A stretch of 64,000 nt of DNA. Origin: Myxocyprinus asiaticus. Taxonomy: Eukaryota > Chordata > Actinopteri > Cypriniformes > Catostomidae. Position numbers and translations under genes: made by a program. The notes beneath the pieces were generated by a model. That model was not told the origin of the DNA. It saw only the letters and a program-made list of their open reading frames with translations, and made no database searches. Position 1 is the stretch's first letter. Every line of letters begins with the position of its first letter. The stretch is taken from NCBI RefSeq assembly GCF_019703515.2, contig NC_059349.1, positions 21,300,744 to 21,364,743 of the forward strand, written 5' to 3'. Positions 53,398 to 57,183 of this stretch are shown here, in pieces.

Positions 53398-55738
53398 ACA
53401 CACACACACCGATCAGCCACAACAGTAAAACCACCTGCCTAATATTGTGTAGGTCCCCCTCATGCTGCCTAAACAGCGCCAACCTGCATCTCAAAATAGC
53501 ATTCTGAGATGATATTCTTCTCACCACAATTGTACAGAGCAGTTATCTGAGTTACCGTAGACTTTGTCAGTTCAAACCAGTCTGGCCATCCTCTGTTGAC
53601 CTCTCTCATCAATAAGGCGTTTCCATCCGCAGAACAGCCACTCACTGGATGTTTTTTGTTTTTGGCACCATTCTGGTTAAACTCTAGAGACTGTTGTGTG
53701 TGAAAATCCCAGAAGATCAGCAGTTCCAGAAATACTCAAAAAAGCCCGTCTGGCACCAACAATCATGCCACGCTCCAAATCACTGAGAATAAAATTTTTC
53801 CCCATTCTTATGGTTGATGTGAATTTAACTGAAGCTCCTGACCCGTATCTGCATAATTTTATGCACTGCTGCCACACGATTGGCTGGTTAGATAATTGCA
53901 CGGATGATTGTTGGTGCCAGATGGGCTGGTTTGAGTATTTCTGTAACTGCTGATCTCCTGGGATTTTCACACACAACAGTCTCTATAATTTAACCAGAAT
54001 GGTGCCAAAAACAAAGAACACATCCAGTGAGTGGCAGTTCTGTGGACGGAAACACCTTGTTGATGAGAGAGGTCAACAGAGAATGGCCAGAATGGTTTGA
54101 ACTGACAAAGTCTACGGTGACTCAGATAACCACTCTGTACAATTGTGGTGAGAAGGGGGGTTGGTGCTGTTTTGGCAGCACGAGGGGGGCCTACACAATA
54201 TTAGGCAGGTGGTTTTAATGTTGAGGCTGACCAGTGTATACTTAAAAGAAATTAAATTAATTGACAGTCAGTAACTGTAATCTGATTCCAAGAATTTTAA
54301 ATGCAATGCATTATTCTACTTCTTTGACCAAAAAATTAACTAAATTACAGTAACTAATTACTTTGTAATTGGATTAACCCAACACTGTTCATAATAAATG
54401 GTGTCTACACTTGTGAGTCTGTGACAAGTGCAAGAAGAACTCGATGTAATACAGAGAATTAAGAACAATTAATATTTTATGACCTGTCCGAAAATGTAAT
54501 AATTACAATGCTAAAATAGTCTTTACGTGCAGCCATTCTCTGTACGTGTAGCCTCCACTCTTTTGCCATACCTGAATCTTCTCCCACGCTGCTGGTTCAT
54601 CTTGGCCCTGGGTGCAACTCCATCCACCGCCATAAAAAAGACTTTCCTGGGCTTGATAATGCGGAAGAGCACCTCCAGGTAGTGGAAAATGTCAGCGAAA
54701 ATCTTCTCCTCAGAAATACGGAAGTGTACGTCCTCATCATTAGGGTGGGAACATTGGTGGATGATTCCGTTCATATCTAAATAAAGGTTGTCAAACTCTG
54801 GGATCTGTGATAAGAGAAACATGGCCATAATTGGAGGGACTGGAAGTGTGAACTCCTGACTTGAAATAAGTAAAGGCATGAGCAATATGTTAAAAAATAA
54901 AAAATGTGTGAAAAGTTAAATCTGCAAGTTTGATATTGACACTGAAATACTATCTGATATAATAAGAATAATAGGTATAATAACAAGTCACCCAATCCTC
55001 ATGTCATTTTATTGGGGTTATGTAAAAAAGACATATAAAAACATTAAAGGTTATTAGGCCATACAAGAGACACAACATTACAAAACTATCGACTGGATAG
55101 CTAACTAAAATTAGCTCTAATTCATACATGGACCATCAAATTTAGTTAGATACTATTTAAAAACAAAAAGCAACTCAAATCAATGACAAAATATATTGGT
55201 AGAATGTTACAGTATGTTACCAACTAGCAAAACATAATAGGCTGTGACTCAAAACAAACTGGGCTGCCAACATTTTTGGGCAAGATATGCGCGTCCAAAA
55301 ACACTGCTGATGGAGTACTTGAATCATCTGCTAATGTCTGGGTGTGTGTTCCTCAGCAGCAATTTTTGCATCTCTTTAAGCGACTGGCTGCTCGAATGTT
55401 CAGAACGCGCCTGTGATGCCCACAAATACTGTCTAGAATGGCAACCAAGTAGGTTTCGAGACACAATCATTATATTTTAAACCGTAGGAATAATACCAGT
55501 AAAACAGAAATATTGAGTTAGTTCCTTATATAATATGATATTTGTCGGTGACTATAAAACTATTGTTTTAGCGTCTGTTAAAGTGAAAAGTTTGCGGTTC
55601 TGATCAGAGAGCTGTAAATGATCTCATGCGGCCCTGTTATATTTAGCCACCAAACTAGCGCACCTGATGCTCTTTGACAACTTCACTCAGACACGGATAG
55701 CGCTCTGATATCCACCGGTAAAATTTCGGAACTCCCAT
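14763..55738 (-). CDS. xrn1: xrn1: 5'-3' exoribonuclease 1, complete coding region in 42 exons
   Basis: The gene is reconstructed from splice-consistent exons on the minus strand. The exon lengths total 5118 nt, giving 1705 residues plus a stop, close to the ~1700 residues of mammalian XRN1, and no junction breaks frame. The order is: XRN N-terminal nuclease (about 1-350), middle helical domain, PAZ/Tudor-like D1 and SH3-like domains, and a long low-complexity tail. Visible catalytic residues are Asp35, Asp86, Glu176, Glu178, Asp206, Asp208 and the Asp of VGND near 293. The 5'-phosphate pocket Lys93, Gln97, Arg100 and Arg101 are all present. XRN1 is a cytoplasmic P-body enzyme that degrades decapped, 5'-monophosphorylated mRNA with the DCP1-DCP2/EDC4 machinery. 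I see no sign of decay; introns are expanded by transposons, above all intron 31 (19779-32172). Confidence 0.97.
16096..16495 (+). repeat. tRNA-derived SINE, copy 2, in xrn1 intron 38
   Basis: It begins GGCCTGGGTAGCTCAGCAAG, with GCAAGTTCGAATCCAGG about 45 bases later. The body and 3' tail (GACTTAGAGTGCACTGGGAA) end in an A-rich run near 16498-16520. It is nearly full length compared with the copies at 36737 and 48269. Confidence 0.85.
17481..19778 (-). CDS. xrn1: xrn1 exons 32-36 (residues 1220-1382), low-complexity tail
   Basis: Exon 32 is 19683-19778, exon 33 19477-19569 ([20 protein letters not shown]), exon 34 19286-19375, exon 35 19029-19106 and exon 36 17481-17612 ([17 protein letters not shown] and LSPHSFAM). 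All lengths are multiples of three, so each could be skipped without a frameshift. The tail is poorly conserved except for short motifs such as the FSNVWQSLQ helix. Exon 32 starts after a run of three CAG triplets that could each act as acceptor. Confidence 0.9.
17745..18530 (+). mobile_element. Non-autonomous DNA element, copy 2, in xrn1 intron 35
   Basis: The left end reads AGCTGTCAGAATTAATGCGT TAACGC. The interior corresponds in reverse to 11600-12290 (see TGGAAGGCTTTGTTTGGAAA at 18432 and GTTTTCTTTCCTAAGATGG at 18488). The right end stops near 18530 without the inverted terminus. The insertion sits between exons 36 and 35, clear of splice sites. Confidence 0.65.
20408..21690 (+). mobile_element. 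Tdr1/Sleeping Beauty-type Tc1 transposon, main (left) part
   Basis: It starts at what is the inner direct repeat of this family (CAGTGGGTCAGAAGTTTACA). Then come the transposase region and the right inner repeat (TGTAAACTTCTGACCCACTG, ending 21620). The outer left repeat is absent, so the element is 5' truncated. The transposase is recognisable: a KSKEISQDL start at about 20592, a [20 protein letters not shown] helix-turn-helix, and [19 protein letters not shown] with the second catalytic Asp. It is broken by an extra A in the A-run at 20625-20633, a stop at 20812-20814 and further frame changes. The right end resumes at 30806-30935, so a 9.1-kb insertion has split the element. Confidence 0.9.
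21690..21950 (-). mobile_element. L1-clade retrotransposon, 3' part (ORF2 C-terminal remnant)
   Basis: Read on the minus strand this translates, with stops, to an L1 ORF2 C-terminal-like stretch ([17 protein letters not shown] and [15 protein letters not shown]). It matches the expected far end of the L1 whose 5' part lies at 28870-30800 on the same strand. The BEL/Pao element sits between the two parts. Family assignment is from motif recognition only. Confidence 0.6.
22057..22135. repeat. TA/CA microsatellite
   Basis: About 44 bases of TA repeat are followed by ACACACACACACAC and then another short TA run. It lies in the presumed leader/LTR of the BEL element. Confidence 0.95.
22406..24313 (+). 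pseudogene. BEL/Pao gag-like region, one in-frame stop
   Basis: A single reading frame runs from the ATG at 22406 with a TGA at 22775-22777 and then an uninterrupted 462-codon frame (22925-24313). The first part is Ser/Thr/His-rich and then charged ([18 protein letters not shown]), consistent with a coiled coil. The second is Pro/Ser/Thr-rich followed by a folded segment ([20 protein letters not shown]) that resembles the capsid-like 'DUF1759-type' region of BEL gag proteins. No zinc knuckle is seen. Confidence 0.7.
25156..26037 (+). pseudogene. BEL/Pao reverse transcriptase fragment, catalytic Asp lost
   Basis: The 293-codon frame has clear RT blocks: [39 protein letters not shown] (first catalytic Asp in GDVKGMF), [20 protein letters not shown] and then [20 protein letters not shown]. 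The active-site box reads YVDN where BEL/Pao polymerases have YVDD, so the second of the paired aspartates is replaced by Asn. It ends in a stop at 26035-26037, about 38 bases before the inserted Tc1. Confidence 0.88.
26075..27643 (+). mobile_element. Tc1-like transposon with TA target duplication, inserted in BEL pol
   Basis: The ends are TA|CAGGTGCATCTCAATAAA on the left and the inverted TTTATTGAGATGCACCTG|TA on the right. The element is 1569 bp with terminal inverted repeats of about 200 bp. The transposase lies on the plus strand, with a start region near 26338. It has a stop among others at 26602-26604, then an open frame to 27361. This contains [11 protein letters not shown] (first catalytic Asp, about 26800), [13 protein letters not shown] (second) and [13 protein letters not shown] (third, as Glu of the DDE triad). 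The catalytic half is intact while the DNA-binding half is interrupted. Confidence 0.95.
26605..27363 (+). pseudogene. Tc1-like transposase, catalytic domain intact, N-terminal half broken
   Basis: The frame is open from 26605 to the stop at 27361-27363 (about 252 codons) and covers the whole DDE domain. Just upstream, a TGA at 26602-26604 and other changes interrupt the helix-turn-helix region ([14 protein letters not shown] is visible in another frame near 26450). Such proteins normally run about 340 residues. It therefore looks recently lost and not ancient. Confidence 0.8.
27646..28865 (+). pseudogene. BEL/Pao RNase H and integrase N-terminal region, fragmented
   Basis: RNase H-like blocks: [18 protein letters not shown] near 27748 and [10 protein letters not shown] near 27860, then a stop. 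The frame resumes as a 256-codon stretch from 28221 with the integrase zinc-binding domain ([20 protein letters not shown], then [10 protein letters not shown] giving an HHCC pattern) and [12 protein letters not shown] just before the break at about 28860. The next 30 residues are L1 sequence read in the wrong strand. The integrase DDE core is missing. Confidence 0.8.
28870..30800 (-). mobile_element. L1-clade retrotransposon, 5' part (ORF1 remnant, endonuclease, RT start)
   Basis: Minus strand from about 30662: an ORF1-like start ([17 protein letters not shown]) soon ends. Then comes an ORF1 core piece at 30213-30470 ([20 protein letters not shown], the L1 ORF1 RRM-like signature). Next are endonuclease fragments (LILANI near 30110; [15 protein letters not shown] near 30010) and the front of the reverse transcriptase ([20 protein letters not shown] at 29060; [15 protein letters not shown] at 28900). 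The frame is interrupted repeatedly and the catalytic RT core is missing because the copy breaks off at 28870-28890 against the BEL element. Confidence 0.85.
30806..30935 (+). mobile_element. Displaced right end of the Tdr1-type Tc1 element
   Basis: It runs from CACATTCTTAAAACAGTGAT through GTGATCCTAACTGACC and GAGTTTAAATGTATTTGGCT to the outer terminal repeat GTATGTAAACTTCTGACTTC AACTG ending at 30935, followed by TA. This sequence is the continuation of the element interrupted at about 21690. The last shared words before and after the gap (ATTCTGACATT / TTTCACATTC) join as expected for this family. Confidence 0.85.
32173..34200 (-). CDS. xrn1: xrn1 exons 26-31 (residues 993-1219), SH3-like region and start of tail
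   Basis: Exon 26 is 34111-34200 ([17 protein letters not shown]). Exon 27 is 33096-33231 ([20 protein letters not shown]). Exon 28 is 32947-33003 (only 57 nt; [15 protein letters not shown]). Exon 29 is 32611-32743 ([20 protein letters not shown] then RGTVIGIKG). Exon 30 is 32450-32519 ([18 protein letters not shown]). Exon 31 is 32173-32365 ([20 protein letters not shown]). The LFDRVVNVR...GLRGTVIGI block is the SH3-like fold. A Tc1-family remnant lies in intron 26 at 33320-33860. Confidence 0.95.
33320..33860 (+). mobile_element. Tc1-family remnant encoding only the transposase N terminus (xrn1 intron 26)
   Basis: The edges read GTGCACTTTATTAGGAACAC and CTAGCACTTTATTAAGACC. The interior encodes MGKNVISV near 33462 and, in the 109-codon frame at 33499-33828, [20 protein letters not shown] (helix-turn-helix) and then [10 protein letters not shown] and [12 protein letters not shown]. 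The catalytic domain is absent, so it is a short internally deleted, MITE-like derivative. The same family forms the inverted structure at 53406-54236. Confidence 0.8.
35026..36600 (-). CDS. xrn1: xrn1 exons 21-25 (residues 780-993), D1/Tudor-like region
   Basis: Exon 21 is 36438-36600 ([20 protein letters not shown]). Exon 22 is 36025-36138 ([16 protein letters not shown]). Exon 23 is 35819-35917 ([20 protein letters not shown]). Exon 24 is 35527-35642 ([20 protein letters not shown] then [10 protein letters not shown]). Exon 25 is 35026-35172 ([20 protein letters not shown]). The segment corresponds to the beta-rich domains beyond the nuclease core that stabilise the fold. Confidence 0.95.
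36737..37165 (+). repeat. tRNA-derived SINE, copy 3, in xrn1 intron 20
   Basis: The head is GACTGGGTAGCTAAGTGGTA with TAGTTCAAATCCCAGGG 50 bases on. It has the full body, a tail GGACTTAAAAGCGCACTGGG, and an AAATAAATAAATAAA terminus at about 37165-37180. It is the longest copy here at about 430 bp. Confidence 0.85.
37230..37690 (+). repeat. MITE-like repeat beginning TTAAAGGGGTCGTGACATGA
   Basis: The opening is typical of a TTAA-flanked non-autonomous element frequent in cyprinids. A related opening (TTAAAGGGGTCATATCATCG) is at 50915. Its continuation may resume at about 38690, beyond the hAT-like element. This is an inference from adjacency. Confidence 0.5.
37700..38670 (+). mobile_element. 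hAT-like non-autonomous element, copy 2 (xrn1 intron 20)
   Basis: The left edge is AGAGATGTTCCGATACCATT and the right edge has GGTATCGGAGCATTTTTACG and TACCGGTGCATCCCATC, roughly inverted. It shares long blocks with 6405-6975 in reverse, for example AAGTGCTGCAC, GAGATATTGCTTAAATGTA and TGGCCAAGGAGCTCT. No transposase frame is present. Confidence 0.65.
39200..40564 (-). CDS. xrn1: xrn1 exons 15-20 (residues 535-780)
   Basis: Exon 15 is 40445-40564 ([19 protein letters not shown]). Exon 16 is 40184-40353, exon 17 39915-40032 ([16 protein letters not shown]), exon 18 39704-39799 ([20 protein letters not shown]), exon 19 39463-39563 ([20 protein letters not shown]) and exon 20 39200-39331. Exon 20 ends at GTATGT (39194-39199). 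Using this donor, not the nearby GTAACT, restores frame into exon 21 and gives a conserved His. Confidence 0.95.
40618..41326. mobile_element. Palindromic TTAA-type MITE, copy c (709 bp), xrn1 intron 14
   Basis: TTAA occurs at both ends. The two ~350-bp halves are inverted copies nearly to the centre: CTGCAGTCTCCTTGGCAATC at about 40919 pairs with GATCGCCAAGGAGACTGCAG at about 41012, and the centre is GACGCATGCGTGC near 40974. The outer arms match copies at 7647, 9367 and 56377. The single-stranded form would be a ~350-bp hairpin. Confidence 0.9.
41359..43148 (-). CDS. xrn1: xrn1 exons 11-14 (residues 392-534)
   Basis: Exon 11 is 43079-43148, a short exon encoding a variable acidic linker. 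Exon 12 is 42317-42428 ([20 protein letters not shown]). Exon 13 is 42087-42176 ([19 protein letters not shown]). Exon 14 is 41359-41515 ([20 protein letters not shown] and [18 protein letters not shown]). The [21 protein letters not shown] stretch spanning exons 13-14 is a hallmark of XRN enzymes that positions the substrate. Confidence 0.96.
42480..42976. mobile_element. Degenerate TTAA-type MITE fragment, xrn1 intron 11
   Basis: The right edge AATTTTCATTTTTGGATGAA CTATCCATTAAGG (42943-42975) is the same terminus as the palindromic MITE family. GAGAAACAGACCAAAAT near 42493 also belongs to it. The left terminus is not present, so the copy is partial. Confidence 0.55.
43462..44061. mobile_element. 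Second palindromic TTAA MITE family (600 bp), xrn1 intron 10
   Basis: The left end is TTAAAGGAATATTCTGGGTT with GCTCAATCGACAATTTGTGG. The right end is CCACAAATGCTATTGATTGA GCTTAA. Inner blocks pair too: AGTGAGGCACTTACAATGAA (about 43597) with GCATTGTAAGTGCCTCACTG (about 43940). The centre is near 43770. It has no coding content. Confidence 0.85.
44062..45232. other. xrn1 intron 10, remainder: repeat-like non-coding DNA
   Basis: CCCTTGTGCGCTGTTCTGGA immediately follows the TTAA of the preceding MITE, and a TTTTTGACCCGCCATAGG word near 44249 is reminiscent of another fish MITE family. No open frame or RNA gene is seen to exon 10 at 45367. Confidence 0.4.
45233..46501 (-). CDS. xrn1: xrn1 exons 7-10 (residues 238-391), end of nuclease core
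   Basis: Exon 7 is 46414-46501 ([20 protein letters not shown]). Exon 8 is 46005-46173 and holds [20 protein letters not shown], whose VGND aspartate (residue 293 here) is the last metal ligand. Exon 9 is 45803-45870 ([20 protein letters not shown]). Exon 10 is 45233-45367 ([20 protein letters not shown] then NEAAG...). The four are closely spaced and free of inserted elements. Confidence 0.96.
45430..45720. repeat. Degenerate AGTATAGTACAGTATAG-type simple-sequence region
   Basis: Between exons 10 and 9, about 290 bases are made largely of the words GTATAGTA, CAGTAC and AGTATA in irregular order, including TTGTATAGTACAGATTAGTA. It looks like cryptically expanded short repeats. Confidence 0.7.
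47195..47400 (+). repeat. Common teleost repeat (CAGACGCTTTTATCCAAAGC type)
   Basis: The run TGACAGACGCTTTTATCCAA and then GGTGGTGGCTGTGGGGATTG AACCGGCAACCT near 47311 are diagnostic of one of the most frequent teleost interspersed repeats. It lies in xrn1 intron 6. Family name not assigned. Confidence 0.75.
47690..48146. mobile_element. Palindromic TTAA-type MITE, partial copy with foreign middle
   Basis: The right terminus CATTTTTAGGTGAACTATTC CTTTAA ends at 48146. An inner block TTGGTCTGTTCTCACC..CTGATTGTAACGCTTCAGAAG near 47690 belongs to the same family. The intervening sequence (about 47780-48090) does not match other copies, so the copy is rearranged. Confidence 0.55.
48269..48722 (-). 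repeat. tRNA-derived SINE, copy 4, in xrn1 intron 6
   Basis: Inverted relative to the other three copies: it ends (its 5' head) with GAGCTACCCAGGCCCCC near 48705-48722, and GGGATTCGAACTAGC is the B-box region. The 3' tail starts after a poly(T)/poly(G) run at 48266-48285. Confidence 0.85.
48849..50151 (-). mobile_element. Tc1-like transposon, internally deleted (xrn1 intron 6)
   Basis: The ends are TA|CAGTGCATTCAGAAAGTA at 48849 and the inverted TACTTTCTGAATGCACTG ending 50151. The transposase is on the minus strand: [20 protein letters not shown] at 49860, [38 protein letters not shown] at 49460 and [20 protein letters not shown] near 49110. The segment between TIPSE and the distal catalytic region is missing and the frame shifts, so no functional protein is left. 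Confidence 0.9.
50214..50738 (-). CDS. xrn1: xrn1 exons 4-6 (residues 136-238), active-site Glu/Asp cluster
   Basis: Exon 4 is 50629-50738 ([20 protein letters not shown]... to SGHE). Exon 5 is 50437-50547 and carries [12 protein letters not shown] (Glu176, Glu178) and [10 protein letters not shown] (Asp206, Asp208). Exon 6 is 50214-50299 ([20 protein letters not shown] then FGGKKSQK). All donors and acceptors are GT-AG. By my recollection of human XRN1, the exon 6/7 junction encodes one residue more here (KKSQKR), which shifts later numbering by one. Confidence 0.96.
50915..51316 (+). repeat. MITE-like repeat beginning TTAAAGGGGTCATATCATCG, cut by a Tc1 insertion
   Basis: The opening matches a cyprinid TTAA-type repeat. 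It stretches at least to about 51150 (AAACAGTCTAACCC and TTGCATATGAAATGAGAAAG). The Tc1 element begins at 51317, and I do not see the other terminus. Confidence 0.45.
51317..52750 (+). mobile_element. Tc1-like transposon, 3' truncated (xrn1 intron 3)
   Basis: The left end is TA|CAGTGCATCCGGAAAGTA at 51317. The right inverted repeat is missing; sequence identity to the family ends near 52750 (TTTGCAAAGATTTCTAAATG). The transposase (plus strand) is long and mostly open: 51700-52146 with [20 protein letters not shown] and [20 protein letters not shown], then 52226-52690 with [20 protein letters not shown] and [17 protein letters not shown]. Between them a short deletion removes the first catalytic Asp and shifts the frame. 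Confidence 0.92.
51700..52690 (+). pseudogene. Tc1 transposase, single deletion removes first DDE aspartate
   Basis: The first frame starts at the ATG at 51700 ([20 protein letters not shown]) and stops at 52144-52146 just after [10 protein letters not shown]. The second frame, 52226-52690, begins [19 protein letters not shown] and ends GAKGASTKY. In the related copy at 49463 (minus strand) the equivalent place reads [16 protein letters not shown]. Here MRNK is followed directly by the AAGATTGAACTCTTT codons, so about 23 bases with the WSDE box are absent. Confidence 0.85.
52953..53050 (-). CDS. xrn1: xrn1 exon 3 (residues 103-136)
   Basis: It translates as [20 protein letters not shown] then [14 protein letters not shown], the conserved helix and the SNCITPG motif of XRN nucleases. 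Between this exon and exon 2 lies a long inverted-repeat transposon remnant (53406-54236), and to its 3' side a Tc1 copy. Confidence 0.96.
53105..53220. repeat. Left part of a GTAATCTGATTAC-type repeat
   Basis: TTGTAATCAGATTACTAATT and flanking A/T-rich words here, and CTGTAATCTGATTCCAAG at 54269 with GTAACTAATTACTTTGTAA near 54349, look like two halves of one repeat. The halves are separated by a TA microsatellite and the inverted Tc1-family structure. This is inferred from similar wording, not from a full alignment. Confidence 0.5.
53346..53407. repeat. TA microsatellite (xrn1 intron 2)
   Basis: A run of TA repeats with one interruption is followed by ACACACACACAC, directly against the left arm of the foldback element. 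Confidence 0.95.
53406..54236. mobile_element. Head-to-head inverted Tc1-family remnant (palindrome, ~350-bp arms), xrn1 intron 2
   Basis: The left arm (53406-53766) and right arm (about 53903-54236) are inverted copies: GTGTGTGAAAATCCCAGAAG at 53696 against CTGGGATTTTCACACACAAC at 53958, and GGTGGTTTTAATGTTGAGGC at the far right against the left edge TACTGTTGTGGCTGATCGG complement. Both arms encode the same transposase N terminus on opposite strands ([10 protein letters not shown] on the minus strand at about 53700 and on the plus strand at 53950). A ~136-bp loop separates them. The family is that of 33320-33860. Confidence 0.88.
54572..54804 (-). CDS. xrn1: xrn1 exon 2 (residues 26-103), catalytic and 5'-phosphate-binding block
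   Basis: It contains [18 protein letters not shown] (Asp35, metal binding) and [20 protein letters not shown] (Asp86; Lys93, Gln97, Arg100 and Arg101 of the basic pocket that recognises the 5' monophosphate). The acceptor is TTATCACAG and the donor GTATGG is at 54566-54571. Residue numbering coincides exactly with animal XRN1. Confidence 0.97.
55664..55738 (-). CDS. xrn1: xrn1 exon 1 (residues 1-25), start codon
   Basis: The exon translates as [20 protein letters not shown] then VKEHQ, the near-invariant N terminus of XRN-family nucleases. The MGVPKFYRW stretch packs near the active site in known structures, so the start is secure. The donor GTGCGC is at 55658-55663. It ends in phase 0. Confidence 0.97.
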
Positions 55739-56376
55739 CTTCACTACAAACTCTTCAAAAAAGATTAATGGAGTACAAATCTATAAAGAATCCAAGATGA
55801 GCCGAATTTCATAGATTGATGATGCTAGCTCTGTCGGTTATGTTTCTGTATGAGCTGTTTCTGTCCGCCAATAAAAACGTCCGTGTGGAAACGCACATTA
55901 TGTCATCTATTGTAACTCAATTCCGACACTACTACGATTGTTCTGTAATGGAATGAAAAGCATGCAATTAACAAAACATATATTTACAATCTTACAGGCA
56001 CTTTAAAAGGACATACATATAGATGACATGTTTTGATATTTGTAAGAAAATACACTAGAACTGTACAACCAACACAGACTTCCGGCAGAAACAAGAATTT
56101 CCTCTGGGATAGTGATGTACTGTGAGAAAATTAAATGACATTTTGGCTTTCAAACTTTTGAAAAATTTAACATACTTTTATAAGTATCTTTACGTTTCAT
56201 CATTAAAGGGACATGTTAAAGATTTCATAAGTCATACCTGGTGAGCTAAATGACTTTCATATATAGTCTGTGAATGATGTCTAGCAAACATATTTGTTAT
56301 TGTTTTTTATAATTATATTGAAATTTAATTTTAATTTACTAAAAAACTAAAAAAAAAAAGTACCACAAATTACCAC
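55739..56376 (-). promoter_or_regulatory. xrn1: xrn1 5' flank, presumed 5' UTR and promoter
   Basis: This is the sequence immediately upstream of the xrn1 ATG. It is moderately rich in CpG near 55810-55930 compared with the AT-rich surroundings, consistent with a housekeeping promoter. No TATA box is obvious, and I cannot place the transcription start. Confidence 0.4.
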
Positions 56377-56766
56377 TTAAAGGGATAGTTCACCTACAAA
56401 TTAAAATTCTCTCATCATTTACTCACCCTCTTGCCATCCCAGATGTGTATGACTTTCTTTCATCTGCTGAACACAAACGAAGATTTAGAAGAATATCTCA
56501 GCTCTGTATACAATGAAAGTGAATGGTGGCCAGAACTTGAAGGTCCAAAAAAAGCACATAAAGGCAGCATAAAAGTAATCCAAAAGACTGCAGTAGTTAA
56601 ATTAATATCTTCAGAAGCAATATAATAGGTGTGGGTGAGAAACAGATCAATATTAAATCCTTTACTATAAATTCAGCAGATGAAAGAAAGTCATACACTT
56701 CTAGGCTGGCATGAGAGTGAGTAAATGATGAGAGAATTTTCATTTTTGGGTGAACTATTCCTTTAA
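56377..56766. mobile_element. Palindromic TTAA-type MITE, copy d (390 bp), lopsided
   Basis: The left TTAAAGGGATAGTTCACCTA and the right TTTTGGGTGAACTATTCCTT TAA are inverted, with TTAA at both ends. The right half is much shorter than the left: after TTTACTATAAATTCAGCAGA it jumps to the outer block GAAAGAAAGTCATACACTTC. It is therefore a deleted version of copies b and c. Confidence 0.85.
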
Positions 56767-56863
56767 TTGTATGGGGGGAAAATTATTCATGAATGAATCC
56801 AATGATTTAGCACTTATTTTCATCAAAGAGGATTGGCATGCAGCTCTGGGGGCATAAGGAAAT

Positions 56864-57171
56864 TGTGACACCAGCATCACAATCAGCCAGTCAACGTTCT
56901 CCATCCCCGGCCTATTGACACCACCTGTTGCTCATCACAGTTCTCCATTTGTATCATTATAAAAGAGTTTATTTTCAGTTGTAGCTTTGTGAAGTATTGA
57001 GTGCATGTACTTTACAGAGCCTGTACTTTTTTCCTGCTATCGTGTTTTGTCATCGCCTGTTTGTTGATGATTGCCTTTTTTTCTTGTGACGATTGTGGAT
57101 TTGTCCTTGTTACTTGAATTCTTAAGTAAAGTTTCTGGCTTTGCATTGGGGCCTCCGGTTGCTTCATTACA
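56864..57171 (+). repeat. 5' LTR of the Gypsy element
   Basis: It begins TGTGACACCAGCATCACA and ends GGTTGCTTCATTACA. It has shared blocks with the 3' LTR, including CGTTCTCCATCCCCGGC, GTATTGAGTGCATG and ATTCTTAAGTAAAGTTTCTG. The length is 308 bp. Confidence 0.92.
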
Positions 57172-57183
57172 GAGTACTTCACC

